This document shows, piece after piece, positions 1 to 6,167 of a DNA stretch of 8,200 nucleotides. The stretch's first letter is position 1. Every line of letters begins with the position of its first letter. Made by a program: the position numbers and the translations under genes. The notes beneath the pieces were generated by a model. The model did no database searches. It was given only the letters and a program-made list of their open reading frames with translations, and was not told where the DNA came from. Source of the stretch: DATGKR01 sp035294565 (GTDB taxonomy: Bacteria; Actinomycetota; Acidimicrobiia; Acidimicrobiales; Palsa-688); contig DATGKR010000039.1 of assembly GCA_035294565.1 (NCBI GenBank), positions 1-8,200 of the forward strand, in the 5' to 3' direction.

Positions 1-800
1 TCAGTACGGACCAAGGACGGACCTGGCGGATCAGCGTGCTGCCCAGCGTCGAGGCGGGTAACATGCCCGAGCTGCCTGGCAATGCGAGCTTCGTCAATGA
101 GGACGACGGTTGGATCCTCCTGCGCCCCCAGGGGGATGAACCAAACGTGACCGCAGACGTTTACCACACGACCGATGGGGGGGCTGTCTGGCGGTACGAG
201 TCGACGGTGCGCTATGCCAGCGGACCGGTGGAGTTCATGAGCACGAAAGTCGGATTTGTCGGGGGAAGCGCGGCCAGCAACGAGCTCTACCAAACGACCG
301 ACGGCGGCGAGTCTTGGAGCGAAGCCGTTTTGCCGCGACTATCCCACTTGATAATCGATCCCCCTGGAATCCTCGATTTCACGGATCCGGAACATGGATT
401 CCTACCGGTCATGTCGAGTGGAGTGACGAAAAGCGCTGCCGGGTGGTGCATGGACGAGACTTCTGACGGCGGGACCACGTGGACCGATGTGGCTCTTCCC
501 CCTGTCGGCATGCCGTTCGCCTGGTCGGTCGTGTCCTCCCAGGACTGGTTCTGGGCCGGGCCCGACGCCGTGATGCACACCACGGACGGCGGGAGAACCT
601 GGGCGACCGTCAAGCCCAACCGGCCCCTAACTGATATCAGCTACCTGCACTTCGCGTCTGACGAGGTCGGCGTGGCGCTCATAACCACCTCGACGTGCCC
701 GAGCCCGGGTCTGTCCGGTATCGGCAGCTGTGTTCCTTTGACTGGGCTCGTGCGGACAGAGGACGGGGGCAAGACCTGGCAGAGCCTGCCCACGCCGTGA
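1..800 (+). CDS. Beta-propeller protein with BNR/Ycf48-like repeats (5' end missing)
   Basis: The reading frame is already open at position 3 and ends at TGA 798-800, giving 265 visible residues; the true start lies left of the window. Reading from the GTG at 36 would cut off the first repeat, STDQGRTW (3-26). Five more copies of the xTxDGGxTW signature follow at 165-191, 291-317, 456-482, 576-602 and 753-779, that is every 40-59 residues, one per propeller blade. Between them are strand-like segments of the form xFxxxxxGF (for example VEFMSTKVGF). This is the pattern of BNR/sialidase-like and Ycf48-like propellers, which are mostly extracytoplasmic binding or assembly proteins; no catalytic residues can be assigned. 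A Cys pair near residues 222-233 could form a disulfide, fitting export, but the signal-peptide region is not visible. GC content is lower than in the rest of the window. The protein ends right after the last repeat. The fold is fairly certain; the function is unknown. Confidence 0.8.
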   Translation, partial: STDQGRTWRISVLPSVEAGNMPELPGNASFVNEDDGWILLRPQGDEPNVTADVYHTTDGGAVWRYESTVRYASGPVEFMSTKVGFVGGSAASNELYQTTDGGESWSEAVLPRLSHLIIDPPGILDFTDPEHGFLPVMSSGVTKSAAGWCMDETSDGGTTWTDVALPPVGMPFAWSVVSSQDWFWAGPDAVMHTTDGGRTWATVKPNRPLTDISYLHFASDEVGVALITTSTCPSPGLSGIGSCVPLTGLVRTEDGGKTWQSLPTP

Positions 801-822
801 GAAGGCTCAGCCGATACACGGG

Positions 823-1746
823 TCACGTGCCCGCAGGGTCGGCGGCGCCGAGGTTGGATCGCTGGGCGTGGACGGCGAGGACGGTGTCGCGGATGAGCGC
901 GGCCGACGAGGCCGGGGTGAACTCCAGGACGTACCAGCCCGCCTGGCTCAGACGGGCCTTGCGCTCGGTGTCGTGCTCGAAGCCCGAGCGCGTCCCGTGG
1001 GTGGCGAAGCCGTTCCACTCGACGGCGACCCGGCTGGACAGGATCGCCCTGTCCACCCTGTAGCTCCGGCCGCCGGCGCGTATGCGGTGCTGCCGGCGTG
1101 CTTCTGGGAGGCCGAGCTCGTCCCACAGGCGGTCCATGCGGAGCTCCCAGTCGTTGGCGCCGGGGTCGTACGTGACTCCGCGGGCGGCGAGCGCCTCCAC
1201 GAACGGCGTCGACCGTCTCCGCCCGCCCTTCGGACGCCGGCTCTCGACCACTGCCAGGCGCCGAACGCTGGTGAGCTGCCTGCGCAACGCCGAGTCGATG
1301 GCCGTGCCGAGAGCGCCGGCGTCTGACGACTCGGCGAGGTCGAGTAGGGTCCGCTCGACGGTGGTCACCGGGATGCGGTCCACGACGGTGATCTCCCGGC
1401 GCTCCAGAAGATGTCGGTGGCAGGTGACCCCCTCGAGGCGGGGACGGCGCGGGCAGGTCACCTCCAAGCCGGGTTCGGGCTCGAGCAGGAGCCACACGGC
1501 GGCCGCCGTCCGATGCGAGGCGGCAGCTCCCTGGCCTGCGGCGAGCACCGCCGCGAGGACGGCTCCCCGCCAGGTGGGCTCGGTCCCGCACACCCTGTAC
1601 ACCCCGCGCCGAACCCTCGCCAGCACGCCGCTTTCGACGAGGCGTCGCACGCTCGGCGCCCCGAAGCCCAGTTCGTCGAGCTGCCAGCAGGTCACGAGGC
1701 CGTGCTGGCGACGGGCCAGGGCGTCCAATTGCCTCAGATCCGGCAT
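823..1746 (-). CDS. AbiEi-type antitoxin domain / DUF559 nuclease-fold fusion protein
   Basis: A 307-residue protein. Residues about 5-50 (LDALARRQHGLVTCWQLDEL, then SVRRLVESGVLARVRRGVYRV) match the winged-helix N-terminal domain of type IV AbiEi antitoxins. Residues about 50-170 resemble the following AbiEi region (SHRTAAAVWLL; IPVTTVERTLLDLA). The C-terminus, about 215-300, is DUF559-like, related to the Vsr/restriction-endonuclease fold: VDRAIL with D232, VAVEWNG with E243, H250, D259, R262, then GWYVLEFTP. Such proteins are common in actinobacteria, often alone. Established: AbiEi antitoxins bind inverted repeats in their own promoters and repress. Inferred: this one may bind the repeats just upstream. 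No AbiEii nucleotidyltransferase toxin gene lies next to it. It converges on the propeller gene with a 22-nt gap and no visible terminator. The ATG at 1746 is chosen because it begins just before the winged helix; there is no Shine-Dalgarno, but CATGAT sits 6 nt upstream. DNA cleavage is unproven. Confidence 0.85.
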   Translation of the reverse strand: MPDLRQLDALARRQHGLVTCWQLDELGFGAPSVRRLVESGVLARVRRGVYRVCGTEPTWRGAVLAAVLAAGQGAAASHRTAAAVWLLLEPEPGLEVTCPRRPRLEGVTCHRHLLERREITVVDRIPVTTVERTLLDLAESSDAGALGTAIDSALRRQLTSVRRLAVVESRRPKGGRRRSTPFVEALAARGVTYDPGANDWELRMDRLWDELGLPEARRQHRIRAGGRSYRVDRAILSSRVAVEWNGFATHGTRSGFEHDTERKARLSQAGWYVLEFTPASSAALIRDTVLAVHAQRSNLGAADPAGT

Positions 1747-1760
1747 GCATGGATCATGCC
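1742..1760. repeat. Small inverted repeat over the AbiEi-DUF559 start codon
   Basis: GGCATG (1742-1747) and CATGCC (1755-1760) are perfect 6-bp inverted arms around a 7-nt centre, covering the ATG at 1746 and the CATGAT hexamer (minus strand of 1753-1758). It could be a second, weaker operator or a start-codon hairpin. Arms this short can occur by chance. Confidence 0.4.
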
Positions 1761-1775
1761 AGAGAGCTACGACAC

Positions 1776-1826
1776 CCTATTGTGGACACTTACTATCGCT
1801 ATGAGTACATAACTGTCCACAATAGG
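1776..1826. promoter_or_regulatory. Perfect 13-bp inverted repeat, candidate AbiEi operator
   Basis: CCTATTGTGGACA (1776-1788) is exactly the reverse complement of TGTCCACAATAGG (1814-1826), with a 25-nt spacer; arm centres are 38 bp apart. The arms and spacer are AT-richer than the flanking genes. The repeat lies 30-80 bp upstream of the AbiEi-DUF559 start, where a repressor site would be expected. Each arm carries TGGACA reading inwards, a -35-like hexamer. On the minus strand TGGACA (1814-1819) has 18 nt to TAGTAA (1790-1795); on the plus strand TGGACA (1783-1788) has 17 nt to TACATA (1806-1811). Alternatively, because it starts 24 nt after the stop of the GNAT-like gene, it could form an RNA stem at that transcript's end, but no U-run follows. 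The repeat is certain; the operator role is inferred. Confidence 0.65.
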
Positions 1827-1849
1827 TGATCCAAGACGCTCGACCCCGA

Positions 1850-2980
1850 CTAGGAGGCCAGCGGGCGCCGGTACAGACGCCACACCTTGGAGCGCCGGGC
1901 GCCCATCGCGGCGATCTGGTCGTTGATGCGGTGGTTGGTGGCCAGGGTCCACGACGCCTCGGCCGTCTCGATGTGCGGGTCGGCCATCAGGCGGTCGGTT
2001 ATCTCGCGGTAGAGGAGCGGCCCGAGGGCGAGGTGCTGGTAGTCGGGGCGTATGCCGAGCGCCCACACGCGGGCTCGGCTGACCCGCCGCCGGCCGGTCA
2101 ACAACGGGTACCACCCCAGCGGCAGCAGCCTCCCCGAGCGGACCCGCCGCATCGGCTGGTTGAGGTCGGGCAGGGCTAGGCACACGGCGACGACCTTGCC
2201 CGCGGAGGTCTCCAGCCCGAACGCCCACTCGGGGTTGATGATCTGCTTCAGCTGTTTGGCGAGGTGGCGGACCTCGGGCTCGGGCATGGGGGCGAAGCCC
2301 CAGTTGTGCTGCCACGCCGCGTTGTAGATCTCGAAGAACCGGCCGACCTCGGCGTCGAAGTCGTCCATCCGGATCGAGCGGGCTCGCACCTCGGCGCGCC
2401 GCTGGATGCGGTCGAGCGTCCGGCGCTGGCGGTCGGAGAGGCGGGTGGAGCGGTCGAAGCGCCAGGCCCACAGGTCCATCGCCGGCTCCCAGCCGCAATC
2501 GGTCCACAGCCGCTCGTAGTAGGGCGGGTTCTGCAGGGTGAGGAGCGTCGGGGGGTCGTCGAAGCCCTCGACCTGCAGGCCGAGCTCGTCGTTGGTCGTG
2601 AAGTTCGCCGGGCCCACGCATGTGTCCATCCCCTTCGACGCCGCCCACCCGCACGCGGCGTCGAAGAGCGCCGCCGCGACGCCGGGGTCGTCGAAGGAGT
2701 CGTAGAAGCCCACCCAGGCCCAGCGCACCTTCTGGTAGTCGTTGAACAACGTGTCGACGCACGCGCCGACCCGCCCCACCGCCCGGCCGTCCCGGTAGGC
2801 GCACCAAAGGGCGGTGTCCTGGTGGCTCGCCGCTGGGTGGCGGGGGGAGAGCCGGTCGTGGACCGACAGTCGCAGCGGGGGGATCCACGAAGGGTCGCCG
2901 CCGTGGATGCGGAAGGGGACGTCGACGAAGACCCGCCGGCCGAACCAGCCGTCCATGCGCCGCACCTCCACTTTCGCCAC
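1850..2980 (-). CDS. GNAT-like acyltransferase, uncharacterised
   Basis: A 376-residue protein. The C-terminal half reads as a GNAT fold: the segment ALGIRPDYQHLALGPLLYREI at about 307-327 corresponds to acetyl-CoA-binding motif A (Q-x-x-G/A-x-G pattern, here QHLALG, residues 315-320). The tail from TNHRINDQIAAMGARRSKVW to the final YRR resembles the last strands of GNAT proteins. The N-terminal part carries PFRIHGGDPSWIPPLR (residues about 23-38), which I recall from a family of roughly 370-390-residue predicted acyltransferases without known substrate (YghO-like). Start choice: GTG at 2980 keeps the usual N-terminal strand and has TACGTT 6 nt before it; ATG at 2956 has a perfect GGAGGT at 2964-2969 with a 7-nt gap and would remove eight residues. 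The gene is divergent from the MBL operon. I cannot name a substrate; the fold call is moderately secure. Confidence 0.75.
   Translation of the reverse strand: MAKVEVRRMDGWFGRRVFVDVPFRIHGGDPSWIPPLRLSVHDRLSPRHPAASHQDTALWCAYRDGRAVGRVGACVDTLFNDYQKVRWAWVGFYDSFDDPGVAAALFDAACGWAASKGMDTCVGPANFTTNDELGLQVEGFDDPPTLLTLQNPPYYERLWTDCGWEPAMDLWAWRFDRSTRLSDRQRRTLDRIQRRAEVRARSIRMDDFDAEVGRFFEIYNAAWQHNWGFAPMPEPEVRHLAKQLKQIINPEWAFGLETSAGKVVAVCLALPDLNQPMRRVRSGRLLPLGWYPLLTGRRRVSRARVWALGIRPDYQHLALGPLLYREITDRLMADPHIETAEASWTLATNHRINDQIAAMGARRSKVWRLYRRPLAS
2964..2969 (-). promoter_or_regulatory. Shine-Dalgarno GGAGGT inside the 5' end of the GNAT-like gene
   Basis: On the minus strand GGAGGT lies 7 nt before the in-frame ATG at 2956. 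It is the only strong Shine-Dalgarno sequence I found at a gene start in the window. Either it marks the true start, or it allows a second, eight-residue-shorter product besides the one from GTG 2980. Confidence 0.45.
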
Positions 2981-2986
2981 GCACCG

Positions 2987-2992
2987 AACGTA
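2987..2992 (-). promoter_or_regulatory. Candidate -10 (TACGTT) of a leaderless transcript, GNAT-like gene
   Basis: TACGTT fits the actinobacterial TANNNT -10 pattern. It ends 6 nt before GTG 2980, so transcription would start at the first base of the start codon. No convincing -35 is visible about 17 nt further upstream. Confidence 0.4.
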
Positions 2993-3014
2993 GCCGAGGC
3001 CGCCGGGTCGGCCC

Positions 3015-3058
3015 CCGCCCCGAGAAAAGGCAGCCCCCCGCGGGGTGTGTCGGGGCGG
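3015..3058. repeat. GC-rich inverted repeat in the divergent intergenic region
   Basis: CCGCCCCG (3015-3022) and CGGGGCGG (3051-3058) are perfect 8-bp inverted arms, and between them lies the 10-bp palindrome CCCCGCGGGG (3036-3045). They occupy the 102-nt gap between the divergent GNAT-like and MBL genes (2981-3082), so could serve as a shared regulatory site. In DNA this GC-rich, such repeats are expected fairly often by chance. Confidence 0.3.
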
Positions 3059-3082
3059 TCCCACCTGGCAAGCTGGGGTGCC

Positions 3083-4105
3083 GTGACCGACGACCTGCCG
3101 CTGCCCCCGGTCGAGCGGGTCCGCCCCGGACTCTGGAGCGTTCCCGTGCCGATCCCGAACAACCCGTTGCGCTACGTGCTCGTCTACGCCTTCGAAACCG
3201 ACCGGGGCCCCTACCTCGTCGATGCGGGGTGGAACACCGACGACGCCTACTCGACGCTCGTCGCCGGCCTGGCGACGGCGGGCTTCGACATAGCCGACGT
3301 CAAGGGGGTCATCGTCACCCACATCCACCCCGACCACTACGGCCTCGCCGGCAGGGTGAGGGAGGCGTCGGGGGCTTGGGTCGCCCTGCACCCGGCCGAC
3401 GCCGGGCTGATCGAGGAGCGCTACGAGGAGCCGGGCGACCTGCTGGAGAAGGTAGGGGCGATGCTGCGGCGCGACGGCGCGCCCGAGGAGGAGATCGCCA
3501 CCTTGCAGAACGCCTCCATGCCGGTCCGCCCGTGGGTGTCGACCGTGCTGCCCGACGTGCTCATCGAAGACGGCGACAAGCCGGAGGTGCCCGGCTGGGA
3601 CCTCACCGCCGTGTGGACGCCGGGCCACTCGCCCGGCCACATCTGCCTCTGGGAGGCGGCCAACCAGCTGATGCTCTCCGGCGACCACGTGCTTCCCCGC
3701 ATAACCCCCAACATCTCCTTCCACCCCCAGGCGGGTCCCAACCCGCTCGGCGACTACCTGGATTCTCTGGACAAAGTGGCGGCCTACGACGCCAGCGAGG
3801 TCCTCCCCGCCCACGAGCACCGCTTCGACGACCTGCGGGGGCGCGTCGCCGAGCTGAAGGCTCATCACCAGACACGCTTCGACGAGGTGGTGGCCGCCAT
3901 CCGCGACGGCTACAGCACCACCTGGCAGATCGCCAGCCGGATGACCTGGAGCCGGCCGTGGGAGGAGATCCGAGGGTGGATGCGCCGGGCCGCGGCGGGC
4001 GAGACCCTCGCCCACCTCAACTACCTGCGCCTGCGGGGGGTGGTCCGGGAAGAGGAGGGCGAGCCTTCGCGCTGGGTCATAGCGGACGTGGCCAGCCGGG
4101 CGTGA
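3083..4105 (+). CDS. MBL-fold metallohydrolase with C-terminal winged helix (LACTB2-like)
   Basis: A 340-residue protein of the metallo-beta-lactamase superfamily. The metal-binding signature THIHPDHYG gives H80, H82, D84 and H85. Further ligands are H182 in TPGHSPGH, D201 in LSGDHVLP and H244 in PAHEH, so a complete dinuclear (usually zinc) site is present. VDAGWN (46-51) is the usual strand-loop before the signature. The last ~75 residues (from about HHQTRFDEVVAAI to LRGVVREEEG) match the small winged-helix domain found at the end of LACTB2-like hydrolases. Family members cleave thioesters, esters or nucleic acid; the partner gene favours an acyl-CoA or other small ester, but this is inference. 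The GTG at 3083 is the only sensible start before the first conserved strand, with only a weak purine stretch upstream. The stop overlaps the next start (GTGA), indicating translational coupling with the acyl-CoA synthetase. No signal peptide is seen, so it is probably cytoplasmic. Confidence 0.88.
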   Translation: MTDDLPLPPVERVRPGLWSVPVPIPNNPLRYVLVYAFETDRGPYLVDAGWNTDDAYSTLVAGLATAGFDIADVKGVIVTHIHPDHYGLAGRVREASGAWVALHPADAGLIEERYEEPGDLLEKVGAMLRRDGAPEEEIATLQNASMPVRPWVSTVLPDVLIEDGDKPEVPGWDLTAVWTPGHSPGHICLWEAANQLMLSGDHVLPRITPNISFHPQAGPNPLGDYLDSLDKVAAYDASEVLPAHEHRFDDLRGRVAELKAHHQTRFDEVVAAIRDGYSTTWQIASRMTWSRPWEEIRGWMRRAAAGETLAHLNYLRLRGVVREEEGEPSRWVIADVASRA

Positions 4106-5712
4106 CCGACTGGAACTTCGCCGACGTCTGGGACGTCGTCGCCGAGGCGTTCCCCGCAAGGGAGGCGCTCGTCCAGGGCGGCCAGCGGGTCTCGTGGAAC
4201 GGGTTCGAGCGTCGGGCCCGGGAGATGGCCGCCTTCCTGGTAGGCGCCGGCCTCGGCCGCCAGGCCAAGGTCGCCCAGTACCTGTACAACTGCCCCGCCT
4301 ACCTCGAAACCCTCTACGCCTGCCTCAAGGCGTCGATGGTCCCGGTCAACACCAACTACCGCTACACCGAGGACGAGCTGCTCTACCTCTGGGAGAACTC
4401 CGACGCCGAGGCGGTCGTGTTCGACTCCTCTTTCGCCGACCGTGTTGAGACGATCCGGTCGAGGCTTCCCGCCGTGCGGGCCTGGGTGTGCGTGGGCGGC
4501 GGCTGCCCCGACTGGGCGGTGCCCTACGGGCAGGCCACCGGCGGGGCGGCGCCGGGCTGGGACCGCAGCGGCGACGACCTGATCTTCATCTACACGGGAG
4601 GCACCACGGGCATGCCCAAGGGGGTGATGTGGCGCCAGGACGATCTGTTCGCGGTGCTCAACCGGACGGGCGAGCTGCGCTACCCCGAGGACGGCGGCCT
4701 CGAAGGCGTGCGCCGGGTGCTGGCCGCGCCGCCCCGCCACCCGCCGCCGAGGCTTCTTCCCGGCCCCCCGCTCATGCACGGGACGGGGCTGTTCACGGCC
4801 ATGTCGGTCCTCTCCAGCGCCGGGACCGTGGTCATGCCCACCTCCCGCCACCTCGACGCCGAGTCGATCCTAGACCTGGTCGAGCGGGAGAGGGTGACGG
4901 AGATGTCCATCGTGGGCGACGCCTTCGCCAAGCCGATCCTCGCGGCCCTCGACGCCAACCCCGGCCGCTGGGACATCTCGTCGCTGTGGCTGGTCATCAG
5001 CTCGGGGGTGATGTGGTCCCCGGAGACCAAGGCGGGGCTCCTCCGCCACAACCCGGGGATGACCCTCGTCGACACGCTCGGCTCGACGGAGGCGGTCGGC
5101 ATGGCCCGCTCGGTCACCAGGGCGGCCGGGGGAGGGGACGCCCCACCGGCGCGCTTCGTCGTGGGACCCGACACCAAGGTGATCGACGACGAGGGCCGGG
5201 AGGTGCCACCGGGCTCAGGGGAGCAGGGAAGGCTGGCGCTGCGCGGACGCGGGCCGCTCGGCTACTACAAGGACCCGGACAAGACGGCGGGCACGTTCGT
5301 CGTGATCGACGGTGAGCGCTGGGCCATCCCCGGCGACTTCGCGACCGTCGCCGCCGACGGCACCGTGCGGCTCCTCGGGCGCGGGTCGGTGTGCATCAAC
5401 ACCGGCGGGGAGAAGGTGTTCCCCGAGGAGGTGGAGGAGGTTCTCAAACGCCACCCTTCGGTGGCCGACGCGGTGGTGGTAGGTGTCCCCGACGAGCGTT
5501 TCGGCGAGGCGGTCACCGCCGTCGTAGAGGCCGCCCCCGGGGCGTCCATCGCCGAGGGCGAGCTGGGCGACTGGGTCCGGGCCAGCCTCGCGGGCTACAA
5601 GGCTCCCCGCCACGTGGTGCGGGTGGAGACGATCGGCCGCTCGCCGTCGGGGAAGGTCGACTACCGGGCGTTGCGCGAGCGGGCGCTGAGGGCGGTCGGC
5701 CCCCGGGCTTGA
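4102..5712 (+). CDS. AMP-forming acyl-CoA synthetase, FadD19/FadD17-like
   Basis: A 536-residue ANL-superfamily enzyme: carboxylate + ATP + CoA to acyl-CoA + AMP + PPi, through an acyl-adenylate. All core motifs are present in order: the phosphate-binding loop YTGGTTGMPKG (164-174), GSTEAVG (327-333), YYKDPDKTAGTF (388-399), D412 of GDFATV for the ribose, R427 in the hinge segment LLGRGSVCIN, TGGEKVFPEEVEEVL (swivel domain), and the catalytic lysine K518 in PSGKVDYRAL. The stretch GRGSVCINTGGEKVFPEEVE is what I recall from mycobacterial FadD19/FadD17-type synthetases, which act on sterol side-chain or fatty acids; substrate here cannot be fixed from sequence. The length is normal and nothing is missing. 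The reading frame stays open well upstream of 4102, but homology begins at WNFADVWD, and GTG 4102 overlaps the MBL stop by the GTGA arrangement. The next gene starts 4 nt after the stop. Confidence 0.93.
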   Translation: MTDWNFADVWDVVAEAFPAREALVQGGQRVSWNGFERRAREMAAFLVGAGLGRQAKVAQYLYNCPAYLETLYACLKASMVPVNTNYRYTEDELLYLWENSDAEAVVFDSSFADRVETIRSRLPAVRAWVCVGGGCPDWAVPYGQATGGAAPGWDRSGDDLIFIYTGGTTGMPKGVMWRQDDLFAVLNRTGELRYPEDGGLEGVRRVLAAPPRHPPPRLLPGPPLMHGTGLFTAMSVLSSAGTVVMPTSRHLDAESILDLVERERVTEMSIVGDAFAKPILAALDANPGRWDISSLWLVISSGVMWSPETKAGLLRHNPGMTLVDTLGSTEAVGMARSVTRAAGGGDAPPARFVVGPDTKVIDDEGREVPPGSGEQGRLALRGRGPLGYYKDPDKTAGTFVVIDGERWAIPGDFATVAADGTVRLLGRGSVCINTGGEKVFPEEVEEVLKRHPSVADAVVVGVPDERFGEAVTAVVEAAPGASIAEGELGDWVRASLAGYKAPRHVVRVETIGRSPSGKVDYRALRERALRAVGPRA

Positions 5713-5716
5713 AGCA

Positions 5717-6139
5717 GTGCGAGCCGCCTTCGACGTGCTGGTGGCGCTGCACGTCACGTGCGCCGTTGTCGGGTTCGCCTCGGTGGCCGTGAGCGGTGCC
5801 TACGGCGTGATCGCCCCGGGGTCGCCGGAGGAGGGCCGGCGGTACTTCTCCTCGCCCGGGCGAGCCGAGCTCTTGATCCTCGCCGTGCCGGTCTTCGGGG
5901 TCGCCGCCCTCGCCGTGCGCCCTTCCGGTCACGACTTCGCCGCCGCGTGGGTGCTGGCAGCCCTCGGGATCTGGGCCGCCGCGTCGGCTCTGCTGCTCGG
6001 CGTGGTCCGGCCGGCCGAGCGGCGTCTGCGCGCGTCGGTGGGCGACAGAGCCGCAGCGCGGGCCCTGGCCCGGGCGGGCGCCGCTTGCGACGTGCTGTTC
6101 GCCGCGGCGGTCTTCCTCATGATCACCCAACCGCGTTGA
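5717..6139 (+). CDS. Small four-helix integral membrane protein (DUF2269-like)
   Basis: A 140-residue hydrophobic protein. Four membrane segments can be read: about 5-29 (DVLVALHVTCAVVGFASVAV), 50-67 (AELLILAVPVFGVAALAV), 74-96 (AAAWVLAALGIWAAASALLL) and 120-136 (DVLFAAAVFLMI). A charged loop (RPAERRLRASVGDRAAARAL) joins the third and fourth. The early LHVTCAVVGF in helix one and the ending FLMITQPR recall DUF2269-type membrane proteins, but the match is from memory and weak. There are no heme, metal or transport motifs I can point to. GTG 5717 follows the synthetase stop by 4 nt, so it is probably co-transcribed and coupled with it; no Shine-Dalgarno is seen. Role unknown. Being downstream of the synthetase, it may share regulation without sharing the pathway. 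Confidence 0.75.
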   Translation: MRAAFDVLVALHVTCAVVGFASVAVSGAYGVIAPGSPEEGRRYFSSPGRAELLILAVPVFGVAALAVRPSGHDFAAAWVLAALGIWAAASALLLGVVRPAERRLRASVGDRAAARALARAGAACDVLFAAAVFLMITQPR

Positions 6140-6155
6140 GCGTCGGCTTGGGGCG

Positions 6156-6161
6156 TACGAT
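6156..6161 (+). promoter_or_regulatory. Candidate -10 (TACGAT) of a leaderless transcript, E1 gene
   Basis: TACGAT lies exactly 6 nt before the ATG at 6168, as expected if transcription begins at that A. The gap to the previous gene is only 28 nt and holds no Shine-Dalgarno, which supports leaderless initiation. No -35 at normal spacing is visible; TTGAGC (6136-6141) is only 14 nt away. Confidence 0.5.
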
Positions 6162-6167
6162 CGCGTT

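Noticed and set aside
801..822. Terminator between the convergent propeller and AbiEi-DUF559 genes
   Set aside because: The 22-nt gap has no stem-loop or T-run.
1781..1821. DnaA-box-like sequences GTGTCCACA and CTGTCCACA in the arms of the inverted repeat
   Set aside because: They resemble the actinobacterial TTGTCCACA box, but there are only two, and the symmetry extends beyond the 9-mer (to 13 bp). There is no dnaA, dnaN, parA or AT-rich unwinding region nearby, so a replication origin is not supported.
1776..1826. Inverted repeat as ends of a tiny mobile element
   Set aside because: No target-site duplication flanks the arms, the interior is 25 nt, and no second copy is visible in the window.
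2264..3082. Long open frame on the + strand reading into the MBL gene, opposite the GNAT-like gene
   Set aside because: It lacks recognisable domains, is rich in Arg/Pro/Gly/Ala as expected for antisense of high-GC coding DNA, and the conserved MBL fold begins only after GTG 3083.
3229..4101. Open frame upstream of and continuous with the acyl-CoA synthetase
   Set aside because: It is the +2 shadow of the MBL gene, Arg/Pro-rich with no homology to ANL enzymes; synthetase similarity starts right after GTG 4102.
3083..4110. The same 9-mer GTGACCGAC at the start of the MBL gene (3083) and of the synthetase (4102)
   Set aside because: Both encode V/M-T-D after a GTG start; flanks differ, and the match is short enough to be coincidence or shared start-codon preference.
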